Source: Drechmeria coniospora
Taxonomy: Eukaryota; Ascomycota; Sordariomycetes; Hypocreales; Ophiocordycipitaceae
Direction: 5' to 3'
Assembly (NCBI RefSeq): GCF_001625195.1
Contig: NC_054389.1
Coordinates: 1,054,001-1,118,000, forward strand
DNA length: 64,000 nt
Shown here: positions 1-9,767 of the stretch, piece by piece
How the letters are laid out: the number at the start of each line of letters is the position of its first letter
How positions within the stretch are numbered: position 1 is the stretch's first letter
Translations under genes and position numbers: made by a program
The notes under the pieces: generated by a model
Told to the model about the DNA's origin: nothing
The model's database searches: none
What the model saw: the letters and a program-made list of their open reading frames with translations, nothing else

Positions 1-268
1 ATTCTCCTACACAGCAGACTTTGAATAGGATTTGGACTTGGCGAACATCCCTCCGCCGTTCATGGCGGAGATTTTGCCGGCAGAAAAAGGTCAAGGACCG
101 TGGAGACGAGATAGACAGCAAATCCGAGCAGTTGTTGGGGGAGGGGGCAGCGGGCTCGAGTTCAACGTCGGCGATGAGTCCGGCGAAGCTGAGGCGAAGG
201 GAGGCCAAGCCGACTCACGTAGTGACTTCTGCCAGCGAGGCCGCATCCGACAGGGAGCTCACATTCAT
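1..268 (-). CDS. Possible partial gene of unknown function, running off the left edge
   Basis: On the minus strand an ATG at 268 opens a short reading frame beginning MNVSSLSDAASLAEVTT, followed at once by a consensus-like donor (GTGAGT). A candidate acceptor, TGTGTAG before GAGAAT, lies at the very left edge, so the gene could continue outside the window. The segment after the donor also stays open if read with a short intron, so the splice pattern cannot be settled here. A pyrimidine-rich acceptor-like stretch just before the ATG means this could instead be an internal exon. I do not recognise the protein. Low confidence, because no conserved motif is visible. Confidence 0.2.
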
Positions 269-683
269 CGTCTGAAGAGAGTCATGCCAGCCACCGTGGG
301 GAGCAGTTGAACTGGCACTTGTTGTCGGGCCGTGGGACCGGATCTGTCTTGGGAACGTTCTTTCCGCTCGCTACCTTTGTTGATATGGATGTTTTGTTAT
401 GAAAACAGCGGTTCCGAATAGTCAGACCTTGTCTAGTTGTTACTGCAGTCCAAAGAGGAATATAAAGGGCAATGATTGACAACAGCATGCAGAATAATCC
501 GTCTCATTCATCTACACAATGAGCGAGGCGATCCGTGATTCTGTTTGAAGTCAAGATGCGTCGTCAAGGGATGCGCGCGCAATAGGTATGTGTTGTATTT
601 TTGCGTGTACATAGGAAAATGGGGGGGCGTGCCGGCCTGCTATTACCTCTCACCGCCCTCCCTTCCCGACCGAGCGTGGGCGT
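269..683. other. Intergenic: 3' flank of the acyl-CoA dehydrogenase gene
   Basis: This 415-bp gap holds only short open frames without recognisable features. It should contain the 3' UTR of the minus-strand dehydrogenase and perhaps the 5' region of the partial gene at the left edge. Confidence 0.5.
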
Positions 684-2150
684 CTAGTTGGTGTACTGTT
701 TTTGCAGTATCTTGGCAATCGTGTTGAGCCTGCAAATTCATTAGCACCATGATCCAGGCGGACGGCGAGGAAGGGGACCTACTGAATGTTGCTCGTGCCC
801 TCGTAGATGGCGCCAATTTTGCTATCCCGCCAGTACTTCTCGGCGAGGCCCTCACGAACGAAGCCCATGCCACCCATCCACTCAACGGCGAGGCCGCTCA
901 CCCTGCCGGCGACCTGCGAGGAGTAAAGCTTGGCCATGGCGGCGTCGGCGACAAAGTCCTCGCCGGCCTCCTTCTTGCGGGAGGCGTTGTAGACGAGGGC
1001 GCGGGCGGCCTGGATCTCGGTCCAGCTCTGGGCGATTTGGTGCTGCATGCCCTGGAACTCGCCGACGAGGGAGCCGAACTGGCGGCGGTCGTTCCAGACG
1101 TACTTGACGGCATTCTCAAAGGCTCCAAGGGCGAGGCCCGTCATCTGGGCGGCGATGCCGATGCGGCCCTCGTTGAGGAGGCTGATGGCGTACTTGTAGC
1201 CGTGGCCGCGCTCGCCGAGGAGGTTCTCCTTGGGGATGTCGACGTCGTCAAAGTTGAGAACGCAGGTGCTGCTGGCGCGAATCCCGAGCTTCTTCTCCTT
1301 CTTGGCGATGGAAAAGCCCTTGGTGCCCTTCTCGACGACGAAGGCGGTGATGCCGCGGTAGCCTTTGCTGGGGTCGAGGTTGGCGAAGACGATGAAGAGA
1401 TTGGCCTCGATCGAGTTGGTGATCCACATCTTGCTGCCGGAGATGCGGAAGCCATCAGCCGTCTCGGTGGCCTTGGTGGCCATGGCGAAGGCGTCGGAGC
1501 CGGAAACGGGCTCGGAGAGGCAGAAAGAGGCGACGGTGTTGGTCGCCAGCTTCGGCAGCCACTTCTTCTTGAGCGCGGGCGAGGCGTACTTGATGATGGC
1601 CGTGTTGCAGAGCGTGTTGTGAACATCGACGAGGACGCTGACGGAAGGGTCGGCGCGGGCAAGCTCTTCGATGCCGATGATGGCCGAGGTGAAGTTCATG
1701 CCGGCGCCGCCGTATTCCTCGGGGATCTCGACGGCCATGAGGCCCTGCTCGAACAGCTGCTCGACAATGGCGGGGTCCATGGACTCGGCCTCGTCCATGT
1801 CGCGTGCCCGAGGGAGGATGACGTCGGTCGCGAACTTGGAGACGGACTCGGCCATGGCCGTCTCGACCTCGGAGAGATGACTGATGGGCGTGGGGGGGAT
1901 ATCTGAAATGTCTGCATGTTGGCCATCGGAACGGCGGGGCGTCGACGTCGATAGGGGCCGGGCATTGGCACTGAAGCTGTAAGCATCGCGGCCGAAGCGA
2001 CGAAGGGAGGAGGGGTGGAAGATCTTACGAGTGTATCCTGGGAGCTTGTCTCGCGATGCCGATGCCGCCACCGGTGCTGACCGATGCTCTCTGGGCGAAA
2101 CCCCGTCCGCTGCGGATGGCAGGGCGCAGAACCCTTGTAAAGGACGACAT
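684..2150 (-). CDS. Acyl-CoA dehydrogenase, mitochondrial (short/branched-chain type)
   Basis: This is a flavoprotein predicted to oxidise short or branched acyl-CoAs in mitochondrial beta-oxidation or branched-chain amino-acid breakdown, passing electrons to ETF. Exons in transcription order are 2150-2029, 1976-783 and 729-684, giving 453 aa; both introns are 52-53 nt. The first exon encodes a basic, Ser/Arg-rich targeting peptide (MSSFTRVLRPAIRSGRGFAQ). The mature enzyme starts near residue 75. PEEYGGAGMNF, LSEPVSGSDAFAM, the region around KMWITNS and the C-terminal IYEGTSNIQLNTIAKIL are family signatures; the Glu of YEGTSNIQ (about residue 433) sits where the catalytic base lies in short-chain enzymes. 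Without the last intron the frame would stop right after TSNIQ, so the 14-residue tail supports that splice. The substrate class is inferred from overall resemblance to ACADSB-like enzymes. It is divergently arranged with the S12 gene. Confidence 0.9.
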
Positions 2151-2805
2151 GATTGTGTACTCGTAAACCGGACCGCTACGCACTCGGGGAAGGGACGAGA
2201 AAGGGGAAGAGAAGCTGGATCGTGTTGATGGGAGTTTCGGGTTGCTGGTGGTGAGGCGGCAGGTGAGAGATGCCACCACACCCTTCCTTCCCTTGCCTCA
2301 ATCCCCGGCTTGGCCGCCGCCGTGGCTGCTCGGGAGACGGCCGGCCGAACTCTTGTGGCGTTGGGCCGAGGATAACCAGCTCGCGCACTGGAGCTCGGCT
2401 CCCCGGTGTTTTCCCGTGCTCTATGGAGCACGGGTGCAGTACGAATACATACTGTATGTACGGAGTACTGCAAGTACTGTACTTACGGAGGAGGTACCCA
2501 GTACTCCGTAATACCTCCTACTTATATTACTTACAGAGTACGAAGTACCTAATTATTGCCGTAAATCACTCCAACACATACTTAGGTGGGGCAGCAATGA
2601 GGCCATGCATGTGAACATGTCTCGCTGTTCGAAACGGCAGAACCCCGGACCCAAAGCAAGTTGGTTCGATGCTCCCTGCATCTGCACGTGACTTCCATCC
2701 GTCGATGCTCCTGGTGGATTTTCGTCCCGAAGCTCATGTCGGCCATCGCCACGCAAGCAGGTAGATTTGAAGCTGGCGGCCATTTTGCGACTCAATTCCG
2801 CAACC
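2151..2805. promoter_or_regulatory. Divergent intergenic region between acyl-CoA dehydrogenase and mrps12
   Basis: This 655-bp gap must carry the promoters of two nuclear genes for mitochondrial proteins, transcribed away from each other. Around 2430-2560 lies a GTAC-word block (ATACTGTATGTACGGAGTAC-like, then CAGTACTCCGTAAT). No clear TATA box is visible for either gene. Confidence 0.5.
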
Positions 2806-3459
2806 ATGGTTGGCTCTATCCTGCGACACGTTTGGTCCCCTCCAGCAAGGCGGAGCCTCCTCGCCGTCGTGGCGAGACCGGCGACAACAGCACCGAGGCC
2901 GGGCTCGAGACCACCAGCCTCACGCGCGAGCAGCACCATCCTTCGTCAAGTTGCCTGCTTCTCGACCACGCCCGCCCGCTCCGCGACGCTCAACCAGGTG
3001 CTCCGTGGCATCCGCAAGGGCAAGCGCGCCCGTCACGCCGTCTCGCCGGCGCTCTCCAACACACGCTGCCCCGCGCTCAAGGGCGTCTGCCTCCGCGTCG
3101 GTGTCGTACGCCCCAAGAAGCCCAACTCGGGCGAGCGAAAGACGGCTCGTGTCAAGCTCTCGACCGGCGCCGTCGTCACCGCCTACATTCCCGGTGAAGG
3201 TCACAACATTCAGCAACACAGCGTCGTCCTCGTCCGCGGCGGCAGGGCCCAGGATTGCCCCGGTGTGCGGTATCATTTGGTCCGCGGCGCGCTGGATTTG
3301 GTACGCACACCCATGCTGCATGCTTGCACCGCGTCGTTGACTGCCCGTCAAGCTGCTGCGTCCGAGGCTAACCGGGAATAATAGGGCGGCGTGGCGAACA
3401 GGACGACGAGTCGGAGCAAGTACGGTACGAAAAAGCCAAAGAAAGCCACCGTCGGTTAG
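2806..3459 (+). CDS. mrps12: Mitochondrial small-subunit ribosomal protein S12 (uS12m)
   Basis: This is a component of the mitoribosomal decoding centre. Exons 2806-3300 and 3385-3459 give 189 aa; the 84-nt intron is removed in phase 0 so that HLVRGALDL joins [14 protein letters not shown]. Residues 1 to about 65 form a basic, Ala/Arg/Ser-rich mitochondrial presequence. The core has the uS12 hallmarks: [61 protein letters not shown] and [14 protein letters not shown]. The chosen ATG is the first in frame; an upstream open stretch back to 2767 lacks an ATG. Without splicing the frame runs into an unrelated tail and stops at 3381. It is convergent with the mannosyltransferase gene. Confidence 0.95.
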
Positions 3460-4029
3460 GCGAACGCGTAGGCGGAGGCACCTACACTACACATTCGAAG
3501 AATCAGCTGCAGAGCTGGAATAACTCCTACCACTTGCACCAACTGAGCGCCGAGGCAACGGCCCTACCTACCTGCCACCTGTCTGCCCGCCTCGTTACCC
3601 ACCTCAGCACCACGGCACCGCACTCGGGACTGTACTATATACTATACCATTATGTTATGAATCACGGGACGGCAAGGAACCATGTATGCATAGGGAGGAA
3701 ATCTTGCAACGTAACAAGAGTGGGTGCTATACATTTGCGCACGGAACTCGCTCGAGCTTCCTGATCCGTGAGAGCTGCTGCTCTCTTGATAGAATAACCA
3801 TCGTCCACCGTTGACCAGGCCTTCGTGTTCATCCCTCATGTTCATGTTCCGTCCTGCGACCAATCCGTTTGTCCAGCCAGGGCGACAGACTCTGTAGCCA
3901 ATCGTGCACCAAGACAATAGATAGCCTGGGAAATGATATACACGATACGCTATCCCACAGTCCCCGGGGCGGCTGCCGTTTCCCCTTTCTCCGTCGATGG
4001 ACACCAGGTAGGCCTTGCCCTTGTGACCT
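3460..4029. other. Convergent intergenic region (3' ends of mrps12 and the mannosyltransferase gene)
   Basis: A 570-bp gap between converging genes. It holds only short frames and a small AT-rich patch (TGTACTATATACTATACC, around 3630-3647). No GTAC block of the kind found in promoter-side gaps is present. Confidence 0.5.
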
Positions 4030-5534
4030 TTACTTTGTCTGATCCTTGTAGCCGTCGGGCTTTTCCATGTCGTTGACCTCAAAGTATCGGCTGGTGCCTG
4101 TGGCTGGTCAGATGGTTTCCACGTCGAGCATTCACCTCGGTCAAGGATCACGTACAAGAGTAGCCCTTCCAGTCAAAGTTCTCCTTGGGGTTGCAGTGGC
4201 AGCGGAGGTCCCGTCTATGTTTTTCGCCCGTCGGGCAGTGGGTGAAGGGGACGTGATAGTAGGCGATGTCGTTGAAGAAGTGAATCTCGCTCTTGTTCAG
4301 GAGCAGGCCAGCAGCGATGGAATGGACGGGCGCGTCACCCCAGCGCTCGTAGAAGAAGCCGCCGTCCTTGTCGAGGGACTCGAAATAGTCGATGTAAGGC
4401 TTGCTGCGAAGCCAGTTGAGGCTGCCTACTTCAAAGTTGGACCACTGCACCCACGTTAGCCGCCGCTTCGAGCCGCATCCGTTTGTCGGGAGGGGGAGGG
4501 GGAGGGGGGGCGCGCGTACGAAATGGCACCGGTTGTACGTCTCGCCGCCGTCGTCGCTCAGAAACTTCATCGAGTTGTCGGCCGCAATGTACTCGGGGTG
4601 GTTCTTCATAAACTTCTTGGTGCTGTCCCACAGCGTCTTGATGGTCTCGACGTACTCGTACAGGCTCAGGACGAAGCTGTACTTCTTGCCGTTCTCGTGC
4701 AGGACGCGGAAGGGATCGTAGTGGATGTCACAGTAGAGCTCGATGGATGGCTCGACGCGCCAGTAGTAATCGTAGTTCATCATGAGTGGTTGGCGAAAGA
4801 AGAAGCCCGACTCGAATCGGCACATGTGGCGGTAGCTGACCGAGTCGCCGTAGATGATCTTTCGCGCCGACATGTCCTCGCGCGTCTTCTTGGCCCTCTC
4901 TTGGTCGATCCACTCGGGGAAGGACCAGTGCTCCTGCGGAATCTGCCCATAGTGCGTCTTGCCGGAGACGAGCGACGTCGTCACCTCTTTGAAGGTGTCG
5001 TCGAACGGCTGGTCGTTGAGGAAGACCCAGTCGTAGTTGTATCGGCGGTTGAAGCGGTCCTCGACCTGGCGGATCGATCGAGCAATTTCCCAGACATCGC
5101 TGTTGCGCGCGAGCGTCACGAAGGTGGCGTTCATGCGAGGGCCGCGCGCGAGGCCGACGATATCATCGTCCCAGTTGGGGTCCATCGGGGACATGGCCAG
5201 CGGGAAGTCCTTTTCGTCGTCGTGACTCGGCTTCTGAAGCGTCACTTGATCGTCCGACTCCTTTCTGTGCGGAGGGCTGATCTCGTCGGCCGGCGAGTGA
5301 GACGGGGGCACTTCGGACCCTGGTGGCCGGCTGGCCGGGTGCGAGGGCGGGCGCTGAAGGGGGATCGTCTCATGATCGGGGCTGGTCATGAAGTAGAAGA
5401 TGGCGAGCGTCTTTCATCGAGGCTTTGGGTCAGTCAGAAGCATCGGATGAGGCCAAGGCATTGCATCGAGGCGAGCGACGTACGAAGACTGCGATGGCGA
5501 CGTAACGCGCATAGCGTGCGTTACTTCCAACCAT
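4030..5534 (-). CDS. Golgi alpha-1,2-mannosyltransferase, Kre2/Ktr family (GT15)
   Basis: This is a type II Golgi membrane enzyme that adds alpha-1,2-mannose from GDP-mannose to O- and N-linked mannans. Exons in transcription order are 5534-5484, 5410-4520, 4444-4156 and 4097-4030, giving 432 aa. The first intron joins [17 protein letters not shown] to TLAIFYFM, creating one hydrophobic signal-anchor at residues about 10-25, followed by a Pro/Ser-rich stem to about residue 80. Catalytic-domain hallmarks are [12 protein letters not shown], the region around [43 protein letters not shown] and [15 protein letters not shown]. The 75-nt intron 4519-4445 is in frame and stop-free, but removing it restores the family motif CHFWSNFE. 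The last intron is needed to reach the tail [15 protein letters not shown]. The exact paralogue (Ktr1, Ktr4 or similar) cannot be assigned. Confidence 0.93.
4489..4510 (+). repeat. G-run array (G-quadruplex motif) inside a mannosyltransferase intron
   Basis: The plus strand carries four runs of three or more G separated by single A residues. On the transcribed gene (minus strand) this is a C-rich tract just after the donor of the 75-nt intron. Confidence 0.7.
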
Positions 5535-5590
5535 GGTGACTGTGCGTGAGGAGCGCGTCCCCCGTCACGGAAAGGATACGGAATAAGGAT

Positions 5591-5612
5591 GGGGAAGGGG
5601 ATGGGGATGGGG
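5591..5612 (+). repeat. GGGG x4 array upstream of the mannosyltransferase start
   Basis: Four GGGG runs are separated by AA, AT and AT, a textbook G-quadruplex pattern on the plus strand, 57-78 bp upstream of the minus-strand ATG at 5534. In the mRNA sense it would be a C-rich leader element. Confidence 0.6.
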
Positions 5613-8498
5613 AGAGGAGAAGTTGACGAGTCGGGGGAAAGAAGAAAAACGACGTCTTGGTTCGGCCGACGATGAATGGAAAGCTGGACCGAGGGAGCCC
5701 GTTTCGAACGAAACGCACCGACCGACGCCGCACCTGAGGGGGATGGATGTTTCGGTGATGGCGGTAAACTGAGTGCAGCGACTCGGGACGAGGTTCGAAT
5801 CCTTTCTAGGTGTACACAAGCATGGTTTGTTTCCCGAAAAGCAGGTCGGACAAGCTAGAGGTAAGGTGGCGACGGCGTTGATGGAAGATGATGACTCTGA
5901 TCAGGAACTGTGAGCTCGAACGGAACGGAGCGGAGCAGAGAGGTGGTGGAAGGATGGAACGTATTGGACGAGTGACATGAGGTGGAATGCGAGCCCTCGC
6001 TGCAGGGGGTATCTCCGTACCTGGGCTCCTGCTCGGGGCCTGAACGAACCGCCCTTGCAATCCAGGGATCGGTGGGTTCCTAGTTCAAGTACAAGTACGG
6101 AGTACTTTTCATGTACATGTACATACGAGGATCGATCGATACATTACGAGTGTTGAATGACACCACTTAAGCGCTCACTTTCGTACAGTACAGGGTACCA
6201 TACAAATTACTTACATACTAATAAGTAGTAATACTACTTATGCGTCCACCTCAAGTACCTGGATATTATTGCACTTGGATACTACGGAGTACTGTACGGA
6301 GTATTACTTGCTCACCTAGTAAGCACAGTACTGACTTGCACAGGAGATTGGCGGGTCACGTCTTCTACAGCGCAGGCGACTGTTAGCTGTCCCGTGTCCG
6401 TATCAACCACCATGTTGCATGTACTGGTACTCCGCACTCGCTTGACACTTGTATCTGTCCTTACTTGGGTGTACTTCAAGTTGGCCCCCTACTGTCAAAA
6501 GAACCAATCAACGACAGCCTCGCTACGACACCAAGTCGGTACAATTATTACATAAATGTACTTGTACGGAGTACAGGTGCAGCTGATTCGAGCGCAAACT
6601 TAAGTACACCTAAGCACATGTAACAGTACGGAGTACTTGCAACGTAATGCTCGGCACGAGGACCCGTAGCAAGTACGTGTACTTAGGTATACTACCTAGT
6701 ACTCACTCGTAAGTACTGATTGGTTAGTACAGAGTAAGTACTCAGGCACAATGTGGTGTATCCGTAAGTATTGCATGTACGGAGTACAACTACAAAGTTT
6801 CAGGGGCAATTCTACGGCGAAGCTCCCTGGCCCAGCGTCCTTGGCAGGGTGAATATGCCACCGAGCGACCAAATTGCATCCCTGACTTGAGACCAGATTT
6901 GAACACCAACAAGGTCTCCTTTGGAGCACGGCGATGAGAGATGGCTACACTGCATGGAAACTTGGGCACTTCCCACACTTCTTGAGTCAGTATTGTAGCT
7001 GTTGGCGGCCTCTGTAAGTGTACCGTAGATTGCCGTCTTTGATTCGATGCGAGACTCACCTCATGGTATGATCATGGTTCCCCCACTCATGCGAGAAGTC
7101 CGGCATAGGACACATGTACTTACTGTACAAGTAAGTGGATCTGCCATACTGCATCAGTTCTGTAAGTAATACTCCGTACACCTACTGTACTTGCAAGCAC
7201 TTACTGCAGAGGTACTTCTTGCGGCAGGACTGCAACGTGACTACTTACTTGGTTACAAGAAAGGGCGAGAAAGTCTCCAGTCAAGTCGCATTGTGGACAT
7301 GGGCATCGTACTCCGTAGACTCGTACGCACATCCCAGTGCGGTTTTACGCCTCCCTTGACGGCTAGCTACACGCGGGCGCTTGCGATCAGTGAGCGATGT
7401 GTACGGAGTACATACTCCGCATTAGCCATACTGTAGGTGTACGGGGTACTTACAGTAGTACTCCGTATTAGCCATACTGTACTTACTTAGGTGTACGGAG
7501 TATGTACGGAGTATGGGTACTCCGTACTTATACGATACAACACATGCTGCTACCTCCCTCAGAAGGGCGCATGCGAGACATTCCAGCGTGTCGCCTGAAC
7601 TCCGGTTGTGACATGCATTGCGTTCACAGACCTCACCGATCCAACTAGGGCCGCCGCGGAAGCAAACGGCAGCTGCCATGCCTCTGATACTTGGTACCAG
7701 ACAGTATTCTCATGGTTCTAGAAGCGCCGTCTCGTGAAGTGGCAGAGCGCACTACGAAAAATTGTGCGAGGGCCAATCCTTGAGTTTACTCACAAATAAT
7801 GGCCTATATGTACTGTACGGAGTACGGAGCAGCACTGTCACAATTGGTTCTTTCAGTATGGCGTGCGGAGCTGTACTTAGTAATATTACCCCGAAGAGTA
7901 CCAAGAAAGTAGGCATCTAGGGGTATTATTACCTGCAAAGTACCTTGAGAGGCACACCTATTGATATATGTAAGTAGATACCCGGTATACTATCCTTTGA
8001 TCCTTGTGTTCCCTACAGAATTGAGTGGATGCATCATGAGCCAAAAACAGTATTCTGGGCTTCCATGGCAAGTCAACGAGTGCCAGTGTTACGGACTGAC
8101 CCCAGTAGGGCATAAGCAGTGGCCATACTACTAGCCGTTGCGCCATACGGCGCGCCCTTATTGCATCCAGCAAAAGGGTACGTATTGACAAAGCTGATGG
8201 CCACGCTTACAAGGACCGTTGCTGCTCTTCTTAACCATTGTACTTGGGCAAAGCCCAAGACCATAACAGCCAGTCCCGTTATCCGCAATTGCATTCGCGA
8301 GCATGTAGATGTACTGTACAGTAGGTGCAAGTATGTACATTTATTCCGGGTGCTTAATCCGGGTGTTTATCGCAATAGTAGGTACTTAGCTGTTACCTCC
8401 TCATGAATGTACTGTGCATCAGCGGCTATCAGGTAATTATACAAGGAGGCGTACGGAGTAATTCCTACGGAAATGCAAGGACTGTGCTGTACATGAAC

Positions 8499-8588
8499 TC
8501 CGTACTCCGTACGGAGTACGGATACATGTAGCTGTATTACCTGCAAATGGAGAGCTATTTCCCTACGGAGTACTCCGTACGGAGTACT
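8499..8588. repeat. Nested perfect palindromes built from CGGAGTAC/GTACTCCG
   Basis: Positions 8499-8522 form a 24-bp perfect palindrome centred on CCGTACGG. Positions 8564-8579 (TACGGAGTACTCCGTA) and 8569-8588 form two further palindromes that overlap each other. This is the clearest example of the repeat grammar seen in the long intergenic regions. Confidence 0.9.
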
Positions 8589-9093
8589 GTAATAGTGTCC
8601 GCACACTTGCACAAATACTCTGTTCGGAGTACGGAATACTAAGTAACTTACTCTACACGGAGTATTAAGTAATACTCTCACGGAGGAACTGTACATGCAC
8701 AACAGTATTATTCCGTACAAGCAAAATACTTGGCAAGGTTCACGCCAACGCCAGCCAAAGCTGACAGTCCCTCGTGTCACGTGATGTACCCAACCTGGAT
8801 CGGCCTCGATTTGTCTCCAAGGTGGTGGGGATCGTCATGACCTCAGTTACTCCTCTGCGCACTTCCCCCAAGTCGCATCAAGTTGGAGCTTTCATCCCCA
8901 CGGCGCCCCGTCTTCCGACACGCCGGCTTCTCTCGTCTCCTCTAAACGCGGGGGCGTAACGCCTGCAAGCTCTCGACCGGCTTTGGACCCCGAGTGCTGC
9001 TCATCTTTTTTTGGTATTTCGGAGCTCATCTGAGGCCACCATGATAGATTTGTGCGCTTTGCCACCTCTCCCGAAACTGATATCCTTCTAGTG

Positions 9094-9362
9094 GTGAGTA
9101 TCCTGCGAAGCTGCTCGTACCCTCTCCTCTCCCCTCCCCTCCCCTCCCCTCCCGTCTCCCGTCTCCACGGTGCCGCGTCGAGACGAGCTTCTTGACCCAT
9201 GGCAGCCTGCGTGCACGAAAGCTTTGCTTGCCTGCCAGCAGAGCGGGGCCGAGGACGTTGAACACAAGAGCTAGGTGACCATCCGCCATGGGCGACACCC
9301 CATGGCGCCGAATCTACCTTCTTCTGTGGAGCATTTCGTTGCGCGCAAGCTAACGGGCTCAG
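9094..9362 (+). other. pat1: Putative 5' UTR intron of pat1
   Basis: A GTGAGT donor at 9094 and a GCTAAC branch-like site followed by CTCAG at 9362 bracket a stretch ending 29 nt before the PAT1 ATG. Inside lies a long C/T tract (about 9120-9170, CCCCT repeats). The inference rests only on splice-signal quality; transcript data would settle it. Confidence 0.4.
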
Positions 9363-9391
9363 CGTGAACAGCATTCTCGGCGATAGCCAAA

Positions 9392-9736
9392 ATGTCCTTT
9401 TTTGGCTTCGACGCCACAGGTGGTCGTCACAACACGACGGCCCCTGGCTTCTCCCAATCTCACGATCCTTTTGCCAGCCTTGCTGGTCGCGGCGATCTTG
9501 TTGACGAAGCACTCGAGTTCGAAGATACCTACGACGGGCTCGGCGACCAGCTGGACGAGACTGACGATGCCTTTAACGACGACACCTTTGGTGGCGACAC
9601 CGCCGTCACCGGCAAGGTCGGCAAAGACTTTGATTTTTTCGGCCAGACGGCCAAGGTATCCGACGCGATTGAGGAGGAACAACTTCGGTACCACCTACAG
9701 CCCCCCAAGGGCAGTGTCGCTCAGGCCCATCCCCAG

Positions 9737-9767
<31 letters not shown>

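Larger units (their letters stand above)
5535..9391. other. Large divergent intergenic region with GTAC-word blocks
   Basis: No gene can be supported in these 3.9 kb between the mannosyltransferase and PAT1. The start (5535-6060) is the 5' flank of the mannosyltransferase and includes four GGGG runs at 5591-5612. GTAC-word blocks occupy roughly 6080-6790, 7090-7545, 7800-7970 and 8280-8725 and are dominated by TACGGAGTAC, GTACTCCGTA, TACTTGTAC and AAGTACTT. The spacers (6790-7090, 7545-7800, 7970-8280) are mixed sequence without conserved frames. The right end holds the PAT1 leader. Confidence 0.6.

Noticed and set aside
749..1906. 385-codon plus-strand open frame across the acyl-CoA dehydrogenase gene
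   Set aside because: It is the antisense shadow of a clearly recognisable minus-strand enzyme and shows only Asp/Gly/Leu/Val-rich composition.
5728..5812. Possible tRNA: GGTTCGAATCC box near 5791 with a CACCT/AGGTG end pairing
   Set aside because: No A-box, no D-arm or anticodon arm folds, and the acceptor stem has a mismatch. Other GGTTCGA-like hits (for example near 2663 and 63826) also lack tRNA structure.
6080..8725. CRISPR-like or telomeric reading of the GTAC blocks
   Set aside because: Word spacing is irregular, there are no constant spacers, no cas genes, and the motif is unlike TTAGGG repeats.
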